Source of the DNA: Mesorhizobium sp. INR15
GTDB taxonomy: Bacteria; Pseudomonadota; Alphaproteobacteria; Rhizobiales; Rhizobiaceae
Direction: 5' to 3'
NCBI RefSeq assembly: GCF_015500075.1
Contig: NZ_CP045496.1
Span: 2,552,001 to 2,616,000 of the forward strand
Length of the DNA stretch: 64,000 nt
This document shows positions 35,199-44,292 of the stretch, one piece after another; position 1 is the stretch's first letter; each line of letters begins with the position of its first letter. The notes under the pieces are model-generated. The model searched no databases, was not told the origin of the DNA, and saw nothing but the letters and a program-made list of their open reading frames with translations. Position numbers and translations under genes: made by a program.

Positions 35199-37154
35199 AT
35201 GCGCTTTCCACCCGCCTTTCTCGACGAGATACGTGACCGTGTGCCGATTTCCCAGGTGATCGGCATGCGCGTCGCATGGGACCGGAAAAAGACCAATGCG
35301 CCGCGCGGCGACTATTGGGCCTGCTGTCCCTTCCACGGCGAGAAAAGCCCCTCCTTCCACTGCGAGGACAAGAAGGGCCGCTATCATTGTTTCGGCTGTT
35401 CGGTCTCCGGCGACCACTTCAAGTTCCTGACTGAACTCGACGGCATGAGCTTTCCCGAAGCGGTCGAGAAGGTCGCCGAGATGGCCGGCGTGCCGATGCC
35501 GGTGCGCGACGCGCAGGAAGAGCGGCGCGAAAAGGAACGCGCCAGCCTGACCGATGTCATGGAGATGGCGACCACCTTCTTCCAGGAGCGACTGCAAGGG
35601 CCGGAAGGCGCCAAGGCCCGCGCCTATCTGCGCGACCGGGGGCTGACGCCGGCGACGCAGCAGTCGTTCCGGCTCGGCTTCGCCCCGGACAGCCGCAACG
35701 CGCTGAAGGAGTATCTCGCCGCCAAGGGCGTGCCGAAAGCCGATATCGAGGCGTGCGGGCTGGTGCGCCATGGCGACGATATCCCGGTTTCCTATGACTG
35801 GTTCCGCGACCGCATCATGTTTCCGATCCCGGATTCGCGCGGCAAGATCATAGCCTTCGGTGGGCGGGCGCTGGCGCCCGATGCGCTGGCCAAATACATG
35901 AATTCGCCCGACACCGAGCTCTTCCACAAGGGCAACGTGCTCTACAATTTCGCCCGCGCCCGCCAAGCGATGTCAAAGGGGGCGTTGGCCAAGGGCGGCA
36001 CGGTCATTGCCGTCGAAGGCTACATGGACGTCATCGCGCTGGCGCAGGCCGGCTTCGAGAATGTCGTGGCGCCACTCGGCACCGCGCTGACCGAAAACCA
36101 GCTAGAGCTGTTGTGGCGGATGGCCGGTGAACCGGTGCTGTGCTTCGATGGCGACAAGGCCGGGCTGAAGGCGGCATGGCGCGCCGCCGACATGGTTCTG
36201 CCGGTGGTTCAGGCCGGGCGCACGGCGCGCTTCGCGCTGCTGCCCGAAGGCAAGGACCCCGACGATCTGGTCAAGGCAGAAGGACCGGATGCATTCCGCA
36301 TCGTGCTGGCCGAGGCGCGGCCGCTGGCTGATCTCCTATGGATGCGCGAGACAGCGGGCGGCGTCTTCGACACGCCGGAGCGGCGGGCGCAACTTGGAAA
36401 GACGTTGAGCGAACTGACCGGCCGCATCCGCGACGAGAGCGTGCGCTACCACTACCAGCAGGAGATGCGCGAGCGGGTACAGAGCTTCTTCGGCGCCCAG
36501 CGCGGCGCGCGCCAGGGCCGTGATGGCGGGGGCCGGCAAGGCGGCCAGGGCAAGCCGCCACCGCCAGGCGGACAGTTCGCCAAGGCTGGCGGCGGGCGCA
36601 CGGCAATCACCGAAAGCCTCGGACGCTCGGCGCTGGTCAAGCGGGGCGGCGAGATGATGTCGGTGCGCGAGGCGACGATCATCGTCGCGCTGGTCAACCA
36701 TCCGGCGCTGATCGACGAGAACTTCGCCCATATCGAGTTTCTCGATCTCGCCAATTCGGATCTGAAGCGGCTGCATGCCGCCATTCTCGATGCGATGGCG
36801 CATGACATGGCCAATGACCGCCACGCCGTTGTCGCGACGATCGAGCGGGCCGGCTGCGCCGCGATCTGGGAGCGCGCCGTAGGCCTGATCCGCCGCATGC
36901 GGCAATGGCCAGCGCTGGAGACCGCGGCGCTTGACGATGCCCGCGACGCTTTCAGCCAGGCGTTGCACTTGCAGCGTAGCGCGCGCACCTTACATAAGGA
37001 ACTGAAACAGGCGGAAGCGGCGCTCGCCACCGATCCCACTGACGAAAACTACCGGCACCTGATCGAAATTCAGGCGCAATTTCAGGATGTACAGGCAACG
37101 GAAGCGCTGATCGAAGGATTTGGCGTGTCCTCGGGTCGGGCCGGGCGGGCTTAA
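35199..37154 (+). CDS. dnaG: DNA primase
   Basis: A 651-residue primase that makes RNA primers at the replication fork. The CHC2 zinc finger has Cys43, His46, Cys64 and Cys67 (CPFH ... CFGC). The TOPRIM core holds VEGYMDVIALAQAG and LCFDGDKAG with the metal-binding acidic residues. A glycine/glutamine-rich linker (GARQGRDGGGRQGGQG) leads to a C-terminal helicase-binding domain. The ATG at 35199 begins the conserved MRFPPAFLDEIRDRVPI; an open frame twelve codons upstream is less likely. rpoD follows, the usual macromolecular-synthesis order. Confidence 0.97.
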   Translation: MRFPPAFLDEIRDRVPISQVIGMRVAWDRKKTNAPRGDYWACCPFHGEKSPSFHCEDKKGRYHCFGCSVSGDHFKFLTELDGMSFPEAVEKVAEMAGVPMPVRDAQEERREKERASLTDVMEMATTFFQERLQGPEGAKARAYLRDRGLTPATQQSFRLGFAPDSRNALKEYLAAKGVPKADIEACGLVRHGDDIPVSYDWFRDRIMFPIPDSRGKIIAFGGRALAPDALAKYMNSPDTELFHKGNVLYNFARARQAMSKGALAKGGTVIAVEGYMDVIALAQAGFENVVAPLGTALTENQLELLWRMAGEPVLCFDGDKAGLKAAWRAADMVLPVVQAGRTARFALLPEGKDPDDLVKAEGPDAFRIVLAEARPLADLLWMRETAGGVFDTPERRAQLGKTLSELTGRIRDESVRYHYQQEMRERVQSFFGAQRGARQGRDGGGRQGGQGKPPPPGGQFAKAGGGRTAITESLGRSALVKRGGEMMSVREATIIVALVNHPALIDENFAHIEFLDLANSDLKRLHAAILDAMAHDMANDRHAVVATIERAGCAAIWERAVGLIRRMRQWPALETAALDDARDAFSQALHLQRSARTLHKELKQAEAALATDPTDENYRHLIEIQAQFQDVQATEALIEGFGVSSGRAGRA

Positions 37155-37572
37155 GCGTGAGCGTGAAATAAAGAGAGCTTTGCCGTGCACCCATGCGGGT
37201 GTGTGGCGGCTAAGTCGGGTAATTGATTCGCTTTTTTGATGCGAATCATGCGAGAGGCGCTTGACCTTCTGGCAGAATGGCGGAATCAGAACGATTCGAA
37301 ACGTTAACCCGCACCCGCATCGACGGGAAATGAACGATGTGAGGTATTGGTCACTGGACAGGCAGGCCTCCTGCCACAGATATCAGGGTTAATCTGGACT
37401 TAATGCATGTCGCCCAAGAGTGGAAACCGGTTTGGGGTAACGACACACACGCAACAATGAATGATGCAGCTACTGGCCCGGTGAGGCGCGTTTCAAGGCA
37501 AACGCAACCGATCTGACTGGGCCGGCAGCCTACGCGGCTTCGATGCTCGGCCGCTTGGAGAAGATAAAGACT
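37155..37572. other. dnaG-rpoD intergenic region with two hairpins
   Basis: 418 bases without a gene. CACCC-ATGC-GGGTG lies at about 37187-37200, and TGATTCGC (37224-37231) pairs with GCGAATCA (37241-37248) around TTTTTTGAT. A TTGACC at 37261 may be part of an rpoD promoter, but I find no matching -10. The length suggests separate control of rpoD rather than simple read-through from dnaG. Confidence 0.5.
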
Positions 37573-39597
37573 ATGGCGACTAAGGAAAAGGAAGAGGTCG
37601 AAACCGAACGCGAAGGCGCCACCGATGGGCCCTTGCTCGACCTTTCCGATGATGCTGTCAAGAAGATGATCAAGGCCGCCAAGAAGCGCGGCTATGTCAC
37701 CATGGACGAGCTGAACTCGGTGCTGCCTTCCGAGGAAGTGACCTCGGAGCAGATCGAGGACACCATGGCGATGCTGTCCGACATGGGCATCAACGTGGTC
37801 GAGGATGACGAGCAGGGCGAAGAGCCCGAGGCCGCCGACACCGCCGCCGACGCCGAGGAAGACGCCAACGAGCTGGCCGAGCAGACCGGCACCGCCGTTG
37901 CCGCCACCACCACCAAGAAAGAGCCGACCGACCGTACTGACGATCCGGTCCGCATGTATCTGCGCGAGATGGGCTCGGTCGAGCTTCTGTCGCGCGAAGG
38001 CGAAATCGCCATCGCCAAGCGCATCGAGGCTGGCCGCGAGACGATGATCGCGGGCCTGTGCGAAAGCCCGCTGACCTTCCAGGCCATCATCATCTGGCGT
38101 GACGAGCTCAACGAATCGAAGATCCTGCTGCGCGAGATCATCGATCTCGAAGCGACCTATGCCGGTCCCGAAGCCAAGCAGGCGCCGGTGGTCGAGCGCA
38201 TCGAGGAAGCGCCCAAGGCCGAGGAAAAGTCGCGCCGTTCGCGCGACGAGGAAGACGACATCACCAATGTCGGCGCCGATACGCGCGGCCTGGTCGATGA
38301 CGACGAGGAAGACGAAGACGAAGCGAGCCTGTCGCTGGCGGCGATGGAAGCGGAACTCCGCCCGCAGGTGATGGAGACGCTCGACGTCATCGCCGACACC
38401 TACAAGAAGCTCCGCAAGCTGCAGGACCAGCAGGTCGAGAACCGTCTGGCCGCTGCCGGCACGCTTTCACCCAGCCAGGACCGCCGGCTGAAGGAGCTGA
38501 AGGACCAGCTGATCAAGGCGGTGAAGTCGCTGTCGCTCAACACGGCGCGCATCGAGGCGCTGGTCGAGCAGCTCTACGACATCAACAAGCGCCTGGTGCA
38601 GAACGAAGGCAAGCTCTTGCGCCTGGCCGAAAGCTATGGCGTGCGCCGCGAGGAGTTCCTGAAGGAATATCAGGGCTCGGAGCTCGATCCGAACTGGACG
38701 CGCTCGATCGGCAACCTGACCTCGCGCGGCTGGAAGGAATTCACCAAGAACGAGAAGGACGCGATCCGCGACCTGCGCGCCGAAATCCAGAACCTCGCCA
38801 CCGAAACGGCGATCTCGATCCTGGAATTCCGCAAGATCGTCAACCAGGTGCAGAAGGGCGAACGCGAAGCCGCGATCGCCAAGAAGGAAATGGTCGAGGC
38901 CAACCTGCGCCTCGTCATCTCCATCGCCAAGAAATACACCAATCGCGGCCTGCAGTTCCTCGACCTGATCCAGGAAGGCAATATCGGCCTGATGAAGGCG
39001 GTCGACAAATTCGAATACCGCCGCGGCTACAAGTTCTCGACCTACGCGACATGGTGGATCCGGCAGGCGATCACCCGTTCGATCGCCGACCAGGCGCGCA
39101 CCATCCGTATTCCGGTGCACATGATCGAGACGATCAACAAGATCGTGCGTACCTCGCGCCAGATGCTGCACGAGATCGGCCGCGAGCCGACGCCGGAAGA
39201 ACTGGCCGAAAAGCTCGCCATGCCGCTCGAGAAAGTGCGCAAGGTGCTGAAGATCGCCAAGGAGCCGATTTCGCTCGAAACGCCTGTGGGCGACGAGGAG
39301 GATTCGCATCTGGGCGATTTCATCGAGGACAAGATGGCGATCCTGCCGATCGACGCGGCGATCCAGGCCAACCTGCGCGAGACGACGACGCGCGTCCTGG
39401 CCTCGCTGACGCCACGTGAGGAACGCGTGCTGCGCATGCGCTTCGGCATCGGCATGAACACCGACCATACGCTGGAAGAAGTCGGCCAGCAGTTCTCGGT
39501 CACGCGCGAGCGTATCCGCCAGATCGAAGCCAAGGCGTTGCGTAAGCTCAAGCACCCAAGCCGCTCGCGCAAGCTGCGCAGCTTCCTGGACAGCTGA
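37573..39597 (+). CDS. rpoD: RNA polymerase primary sigma factor (sigma-70)
   Basis: A 674-residue housekeeping sigma factor. Region 1.1 (LLDLSDDAVKKMIKAAKKRGYVTMDELNSVLP) at the N terminus, an acidic linker, region 1.2 (DPVRMYLREMGSVELLSREGEIAIAKRIE), the long non-conserved insertion, then regions 2 (LVISIAKKYTNRGLQFLDLIQEGNIGLMKAVDKFEYRRGYKFSTYATWWIRQAITR), 3 and 4 (LEEVGQQFSVTRERIRQIEAKALRKLKHP) are all seen. ATG 37573 starts the family's MATKEKEEVETE; a frame-open ATG ten codons earlier is an alternative. A terminator follows 24 bases after the stop. Confidence 0.97.
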   Translation: MATKEKEEVETEREGATDGPLLDLSDDAVKKMIKAAKKRGYVTMDELNSVLPSEEVTSEQIEDTMAMLSDMGINVVEDDEQGEEPEAADTAADAEEDANELAEQTGTAVAATTTKKEPTDRTDDPVRMYLREMGSVELLSREGEIAIAKRIEAGRETMIAGLCESPLTFQAIIIWRDELNESKILLREIIDLEATYAGPEAKQAPVVERIEEAPKAEEKSRRSRDEEDDITNVGADTRGLVDDDEEDEDEASLSLAAMEAELRPQVMETLDVIADTYKKLRKLQDQQVENRLAAAGTLSPSQDRRLKELKDQLIKAVKSLSLNTARIEALVEQLYDINKRLVQNEGKLLRLAESYGVRREEFLKEYQGSELDPNWTRSIGNLTSRGWKEFTKNEKDAIRDLRAEIQNLATETAISILEFRKIVNQVQKGEREAAIAKKEMVEANLRLVISIAKKYTNRGLQFLDLIQEGNIGLMKAVDKFEYRRGYKFSTYATWWIRQAITRSIADQARTIRIPVHMIETINKIVRTSRQMLHEIGREPTPEELAEKLAMPLEKVRKVLKIAKEPISLETPVGDEEDSHLGDFIEDKMAILPIDAAIQANLRETTTRVLASLTPREERVLRMRFGIGMNTDHTLEEVGQQFSVTRERIRQIEAKALRKLKHPSRSRKLRSFLDS

Positions 39598-39620
39598 GAC
39601 CTGCCGATACAACGATTGAA

Positions 39621-39642
39621 GGGCGCCAATGGCGCCCTTTTT
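39621..39642 (+). terminator. Rho-independent terminator after rpoD
   Basis: GGGCGCC (39621-39627), loop AAT around 39628-39630, GGCGCCC (39631-39637), then TTTTT. A compact, strong hairpin. Confidence 0.85.
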
Positions 39643-39817
39643 CGTTTGTGCATGTGCTCTTGCGGGCCGGGCCTATCGGGAGGATAGTTTCAATGTCGGA
39701 TGCATTTTCTGGGCGATAACCAAGATGCCCGCCCCGGCGCGGATCATGGTCTCACGCGACGAGATCTGTGAGTTCATGACCTGACGCCGTGCTCCGTGGC
39801 CCGGAGGGAGGTGTGCC

Positions 39818-40111
39818 ATGACAACCTACATCCTGCTGATCAACTGGACTGAGCACGGCGCCAAGAATGTGCGGGACTCGCCGAAGCGGCTTGATGCCGC
39901 CAAGAAGTTGCTGGGAGAGATGGGCGGATCGTTCAAGCAGTTCTATCTGACCATGGGCGAATGCGACATGGTGGCGGTGGTCGAAGCGCCCGACGATGCG
40001 GTGCTGGCGCGTTTCGCTCTGTTGATGGCTTCGGGCGGCAACATCAAGACGCGGACGCTGAAGGCGTTTCCGGAATTCGCCTACCGCGAGATTGTCGCTT
40101 CGCTCGGCTGA
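39818..40111 (+). CDS. GYD domain protein
   Basis: A 97-residue ferredoxin-like small protein: TTYILLINWTEHGAKNVRDSPKRLDAAKKLLGEMGGSFKQFYLTMGECDMVAVVEAPDDAVLARFALLMASGGNIKTRTLKAF is a complete GYD domain, here with GECD in place of the GxYD that names it. The function is unknown; dimers may bind small ligands. AGGGAGGTGTGCC precedes the ATG. Confidence 0.85.
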   Translation: MTTYILLINWTEHGAKNVRDSPKRLDAAKKLLGEMGGSFKQFYLTMGECDMVAVVEAPDDAVLARFALLMASGGNIKTRTLKAFPEFAYREIVASLG

Positions 40112-40183
40112 GGCGCTGTGGCGGCGTGGCAACGGTCCGTCTTGTTGCGGGCTGTGCCATTCTGTCCGGCCGCGGCGCCGCCA

Positions 40184-40240
40184 CTGCTGGCCGTCTGGTA
40201 TGACACGAGTTGCCCGGTCTGTCTGGCGGCGTCACCTTGA
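40184..40240 (+). pseudogene. 18-codon remnant of a DUF393 (DCC) gene
   Basis: Reads LLAVWYDTSCPVCLAASP and then a TGA. It matches the first residues of the intact DUF393 gene at 42930 (LTVWYNTRCPVCDAGIS), including the CPVC motif. It lies just upstream of the first DUF333 copy, so it appears to be a leftover from a segmental duplication. No start codon or ribosome binding site is convincing. Confidence 0.55.
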
Positions 40241-40302
40241 CTTGCCGCGCTGAAACGCATCGTGTCTGAAAGGATGGCATTGCACCCGGAGACGTGACCG
40301 CG

Positions 40303-40569
40303 ATGAGAAGAATCTTTGGACTGGCTGCCGGCCTCGTCTCGATGTTGTTGATGCCAATCGATGCCGGTGCCGCGCAAAAACAAGTCGGCTTGGCCAATCC
40401 CGCATCGGTCCATTGCGGTGCGATCGGCGGGCGCTTCGTGGTCAGGAAGGACAAAGCCGACAACGAGTACGGGTTTTGCCGCCTGCCCAATGGGCGGCTG
40501 TGCGAGGAGTGGGCGCTGTTTCGCGGCAACAAATGCGTCGGGCCAAAGGCCGCCATGCGCCGCAAGTGA
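40303..40569 (+). CDS. DUF333 exported protein, copy 1
   Basis: An 88-residue exported protein with a signal peptide (LAAGLVSMLLMPIDAGAA) and a DUF333 domain: ANPASVHCGAIGGRFVVRKDKADNEYGFCRLPNGRLCEEWALFRGNKC. Four cysteines probably make two disulfides. DUF333 proteins such as E. coli YoaF are small lipoproteins or periplasmic proteins of unknown function, sometimes called putative haemolysins without proof. It is nearly identical to the protein at 41553, in DNA as well as in protein, which shows a recent duplication. A GTG three codons upstream could also start it. Confidence 0.8.
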   Translation: MRRIFGLAAGLVSMLLMPIDAGAAQKQVGLANPASVHCGAIGGRFVVRKDKADNEYGFCRLPNGRLCEEWALFRGNKCVGPKAAMRRK

Positions 40570-40583
40570 GAGGAAAGACTGCA

Positions 40584-41456
40584 TTGCGAAACCCGTTCGC
40601 CTGGATGAAGCACGGCCTCCGGCGGCTGCGGCCACCCCGTCGGCGCGCCATCACGCTCGATGGCCTTCCGCCGTTCCGGTTTGAAACCCACGGGCGTGCA
40701 GACGTCCATATCTCCGGCTCTATCGACCATTGGGGCATCTGGGAGAAAGCGACGACCGGGCTGCTTCTCGAGTTGCTTCGAAACGACGCTGATTTGATTG
40801 ATGTCGGCGCCAACATCGGCTGGCACAGCGTCGTCGCGGGCCATCGCCTGGGCGACAGGGGACAGGTTCACTGCTTCGAGCCGGAGCAGCGGAATCTCAA
40901 GAAGCTGCGGACGAATGTTGCGCTAAGCCGCCTTGGAAATGTCGTTGTGAACGGATGGGCGCTTTCGGATAGCAACCGTGTCGATGCGCTCAATCTGAGC
41001 GACCACAATCTGGGTGACCACCGCCTCGGACTGTCGCGCGACGGCCGCTCCGCTGTGAAAGTGGAAGTCCGCTGTCTCGACGATTATGCTGGCATCCGGC
41101 GTCGGCCGCTCGTCATCAAGCTCGATGTGCAGGGGAGCGAATGGCACGCGCTGCGCGGCGGCCAACGGCTGCTCGGCGACCATCCCCACGAGATCGTCCT
41201 TGTCTGCGAACTGTGTCCGTTGATGCTCAGGGAATGCGGGGCAAGCATAGATGACCTCTGTGAGTTGCTGATTGCAAACGGCTTTGCCGCGGCCTTGATC
41301 GATCAAAGCACCGGTTCCATCGAGCCAACGGACTGGGGGCCTCTGAAGGACAGGCTGAGGGCAGGGGAAAGAGACGCGCCGGAATTCTCCGAGGATATCG
41401 TTGCCTTCCGCCGTCCAGACGGGCTGATGGGGTCACTTCTTCAGCTGCAGGGCTAG
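40584..41456 (+). CDS. FkbM-family SAM-dependent methyltransferase
   Basis: A 290-residue methyltransferase. LIDVGANIGWHSVVAGHRL is the FkbM-type SAM motif, QVHCFEPEQRNLKKLRTNVALS motif II, and VIKLDVQGSEWHALRGGQRLL the later D-x-x-G-x-E block. FkbM proteins methylate hydroxyls on sugars, lipids or polyketides. The start is a TTG at 40584 with AGGAAAG upstream; an ATG seven codons later is possible. It lies 14 bases after DUF333 copy 1 and before copy 2, so it was either inside or next to the duplicated block. Confidence 0.8.
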   Translation: MRNPFAWMKHGLRRLRPPRRRAITLDGLPPFRFETHGRADVHISGSIDHWGIWEKATTGLLLELLRNDADLIDVGANIGWHSVVAGHRLGDRGQVHCFEPEQRNLKKLRTNVALSRLGNVVVNGWALSDSNRVDALNLSDHNLGDHRLGLSRDGRSAVKVEVRCLDDYAGIRRRPLVIKLDVQGSEWHALRGGQRLLGDHPHEIVLVCELCPLMLRECGASIDDLCELLIANGFAAALIDQSTGSIEPTDWGPLKDRLRAGERDAPEFSEDIVAFRRPDGLMGSLLQLQG

Positions 41457-41552
41457 TGCCTGGAACGCAGTCCTTCGGTCATAATGACCGTATCGAGGAA
41501 GGTTGTGCTGCAACGTTTTGGATGCCGACACCGTGGCCAGGAGGAGAGCGCG

Positions 41553-41819
41553 ATGAACAGAATTTCCGGACTGGCCATCGGGCTTCTCCTGGTATCGCTG
41601 ATCCCAATCGATGCCGGTGCCGCGCAAAAACAGGTCGGCATGGCCAATCCCGCATCGGTCCATTGCGGTGCGATCGGTGGGCGTTTTGTCGTGCGCAAGG
41701 ACAAGGCCGGCAACGAATACGGGTTTTGCCGCTTGCCCAATGGACGCCTGTGCGAGGAGTGGGCGCTGTTTCGCGACAACAAGTGCATCGGGCCCAAAGC
41801 CGCCATGCACCGCAAGTGA
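41553..41819 (+). CDS. DUF333 exported protein, copy 2
   Basis: An 88-residue paralogue of the protein at 40303, differing at roughly ten positions in the signal peptide and only a few in the mature domain (ANPASVHCGAIGGRFVVRKDKAGNEYGFCRLPNGRLCEEWALFRDNKC). GGAGGAG lies upstream of the ATG, a better site than that of copy 1. It precedes the EamA transporter by 39 bases and may be cotranscribed with it. Confidence 0.8.
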   Translation: MNRISGLAIGLLLVSLIPIDAGAAQKQVGMANPASVHCGAIGGRFVVRKDKAGNEYGFCRLPNGRLCEEWALFRDNKCIGPKAAMHRK

Positions 41820-41858
41820 TGCGCCATCGCAGGCGCTATATTGTGATAGGACAGGGCC

Positions 41859-42917
41859 ATGTCTGACGATCATTCACATCTATGGCCGGGCGTGCCGCTC
41901 GCGCTCGGATCGGCCGCTCTGTTCGGCGCGACACCGCCGCTTTCCAAGCTGCTGCTTGATGCCGTGAACCCATTCATGCTGGCTGGCCTGCTCTATCTCG
42001 GTGCAGGTGTTGGTCTGGCTCTTTATCGCCTGCTGCGCCGCAGGGTGGCTGCTTCAGGCGAGGCGCAGCTGCAGCGCCAGGACCTGCCGTGGCTGGCGCT
42101 GGCCATTGGCACCGGCGGCATCGTCGGGCCAGTGCTGCTGATGTTCGGCCTGACCCTCAACACGGCGTCGAGTTCAGCGCTGCTGCTCAACCTAGAGGGG
42201 CTGGCGACAATGGCGATTGCCTGGCTCGTCTATCGCGAGAATGTCGACCGACGTCTGCTTTTCGGCGCCCTCGCCATCCTGGTGGGCGCGCTTCTGTTGT
42301 CCTGGCAGGGCAGCGGCGTCGCCTTCAACCTTGGCGCTCTGCTGGTCGCCGGGGCTTGCCTGGCGTGGGGGCTGGACAACAATTTCACGCGCAGGATCTC
42401 GGCAACCGACCCGGTTGTCATCGCCATGCTGAAGGGCCTGGTGGCGGGTTTCGTCAATGTCGGGTTGGGACTGATTGCCGGCGCTTCGTTTCCAGCGATC
42501 TCCATTGTCACTGCTGCCACCGTCGTCGGCTTTCTTGGCATTGGCGTCAGCCTGGTGATGTTCATCCTGGCGCTGCGTCACCTCGGCACCGCACGTACCG
42601 GCGCCTACTATGCATTGGCGCCCTTTATCGGTGCCTTGCTGGCAATCGCCATCCTCGGTGATCCCATCACGTTAAAGTTGGCAATGGCGGGGCTTTTGAT
42701 GGGCGTTGGCCTCTGGCTGCATCTGTCGGAGCGCCACGAGCACGAGCACGACCACGAGCATCTCGAACATGAGCACAGCCATGTGCATGACGAGCACCAC
42801 CAGCACCATCACGATGGGCCGGTGACGGAGCCGCACTCACACCCGCACGTGCATACGCCGCTGCGCCACAAGCATCCGCATTATCCCGATCTGCATCACC
42901 GGCACAGCCATGGGTAG
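41859..42917 (+). CDS. EamA/DMT-superfamily transporter with histidine-rich tail
   Basis: A 352-residue inner-membrane protein with ten hydrophobic segments in two EamA repeats (LGSAALFGATPPLSKLLLDAVNPFMLAGLLYLGAGVGLAL and later LLVAGACLAWGLDNNFTRRIS). The last 65 residues or so form a tail of His, Glu and Asp in HEH/HDH/HSH repeats, which is unusual for the family and looks like a metal buffer facing the cytosol or periplasm. A role in export of a metal or metal-bound compound is possible but unproven. Confidence 0.85.
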   Translation: MSDDHSHLWPGVPLALGSAALFGATPPLSKLLLDAVNPFMLAGLLYLGAGVGLALYRLLRRRVAASGEAQLQRQDLPWLALAIGTGGIVGPVLLMFGLTLNTASSSALLLNLEGLATMAIAWLVYRENVDRRLLFGALAILVGALLLSWQGSGVAFNLGALLVAGACLAWGLDNNFTRRISATDPVVIAMLKGLVAGFVNVGLGLIAGASFPAISIVTAATVVGFLGIGVSLVMFILALRHLGTARTGAYYALAPFIGALLAIAILGDPITLKLAMAGLLMGVGLWLHLSERHEHEHDHEHLEHEHSHVHDEHHQHHHDGPVTEPHSHPHVHTPLRHKHPHYPDLHHRHSHG

Positions 42918-42929
42918 AGCCCCAAGCCT

Positions 42930-43298
42930 TTGCTGACCGTCTGGTACAACACCCGCTGTCCCGTCTGCGATGCCGGCATCAGCAGGCAGAAGCGGCGGCT
43001 TATCGACGCAATCAAGGCGGGGCGGATCGAGTTTCGCGACATCAATCTGGAGCCGGCTGCGCTGGCTGGGTTTAGCGCCTCGCTGGAGGACATCCGCCGC
43101 CGGCTGCACGCGACCGACGCGGACGGCCGTCTTCTGGTCGGCGCCGATGTCGCGATCGCGGTTTGGCAAGCAACGCCGGGCGAGGGCTGGCTGGCAGGCC
43201 TGTTTGGAAATCGGATTGTCTTGCCGCTGACGCGCTTTGGCTACGACCGTTTCGCCGACCTGCTCTATGCCTGGAACCGGCGCAACGGCCGCTGGTAG
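42930..43298 (+). CDS. DUF393 (DCC) family thiol-disulfide-like protein
   Basis: A 122-residue protein starting at TTG: LTVWYNTRCPVCDAGISRQKRRLIDAIKAGRIEFRDIN. The CPVC motif near the N terminus corresponds to the DxxCxxC of DCC proteins, thought to be thioredoxin-like oxidoreductases. The start is weak (TTG, no clear site) but lies 13 bases after the EamA stop, so coupled translation is likely. A remnant with the same start is found at 40184. Confidence 0.75.
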   Translation: MLTVWYNTRCPVCDAGISRQKRRLIDAIKAGRIEFRDINLEPAALAGFSASLEDIRRRLHATDADGRLLVGADVAIAVWQATPGEGWLAGLFGNRIVLPLTRFGYDRFADLLYAWNRRNGRW

Positions 43299-43308
43299 CG
43301 CAACGTGC

Positions 43309-44175
43309 CTAGTGGTGACTGTGCGGGCGCAACTGGTTCGGGATGACGCGCTCGAACAGCCCGCCACCCTCGATCCAGCTTCGCGTCGATGTCTCTGCGT
43401 CATCGATCAGGGCGCCCGTGCGGGTGAAGTCGTAGGGTGACCCAGCCAGCGGGCAGAGCGAGGGCACGATGGCGTAGTCGACCTCAGCGGGCAGGTTGTC
43501 GAGTTCGCGAACCAGTTGCCGGGCAATCATCAGGGTCAATGCATGCAAGCCGTTGGCGATGGCGCCCTGCGGAGCCGCATGCAGATTGCAGGCGAAGCCG
43601 GTCGGCAGCACGATCAGCCGGCGCGCGCCAAGGCCGACCGCGACACGGACCGGCGTGTTGGAGGTCACCGCAGCGTCGATCAGCAGCCGGTCGCCGACCT
43701 TAACCGGTGCGAACGCCACCGGAATGGCACTGGAGGCGGCGATCGCGTCGGCGGCATTGCCGCTCGACAGCACCACCGCCTCGCCGGAAAACAGGTCGGT
43801 GGCAATGATGTGGATCGGGATCGGCGCGTCCTCGAGATTGCGGTAGGGCAGATTGCGTTCGATGAGATTGCGGATGCCGTGCGAGGCGGAGAGGAAATCC
43901 CGCCGCGCCGCGAAGCCCAGCATTGACCGCCAGCTGACCGGAAAGACATCGTTGCGGGTGATGCCGCGCCACAGGGTTTCCAGCCGAGCGATGTTTTCCA
44001 CCGTGCCGGCGGCGGCATAGTAGGCGCCATTGATGGCGCCGACGCTGGAGCCGACGACGAAGTCGGCGGTCATTCCGGACGCGACCAGTGCCTTCAGCAT
44101 GCCCACTTGCACGGCGCCGAAACTGCCGCCACCGGCCAGCACAAGCGCTGTCTTGTTGTCTATTCCTGACGGCAT
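43309..44175 (-). CDS. patatin-like phospholipase
   Basis: A 288-residue lipid acyl hydrolase. ALVLAGGGSFGAVQVGML (10-27) gives the oxyanion-hole glycines, and VVGSSVGAING (40-50) the nucleophile, Ser44, in G-x-S-x-G. The catalytic Asp lies in LLIDAAVTSNTP, where the usual D-G-A/G is D-A-A. It is a cytosolic or membrane-associated esterase; bacterial members act in lipid turnover or as effectors. It faces the padR gene; the starts are 202 bases apart. Confidence 0.88.
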   Translation of the reverse strand: MPSGIDNKTALVLAGGGSFGAVQVGMLKALVASGMTADFVVGSSVGAINGAYYAAAGTVENIARLETLWRGITRNDVFPVSWRSMLGFAARRDFLSASHGIRNLIERNLPYRNLEDAPIPIHIIATDLFSGEAVVLSSGNAADAIAASSAIPVAFAPVKVGDRLLIDAAVTSNTPVRVAVGLGARRLIVLPTGFACNLHAAPQGAIANGLHALTLMIARQLVRELDNLPAEVDYAIVPSLCPLAGSPYDFTRTGALIDDAETSTRSWIEGGGLFERVIPNQLRPHSHH

Positions 44176-44292
44176 GGCACGACCTCATTGCGTTGCCTTT
44201 CCCGGGGTTCGCGGCGTTTGCCGGGTTTGTTTCGCGGGCGACAGCACGTGTTCGTGAAGCCCAGCGGAAGGGAAGCCCGTGGCGCCGTCTTC

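Noticed and set aside
40413..40583. Long N-terminal extension of the FkbM gene overlapping DUF333 copy 1
   Set aside because: The first 57 codons are an out-of-frame reading of the DUF333 gene; a TTG with AGGAAAG upstream begins where methyltransferase similarity begins.
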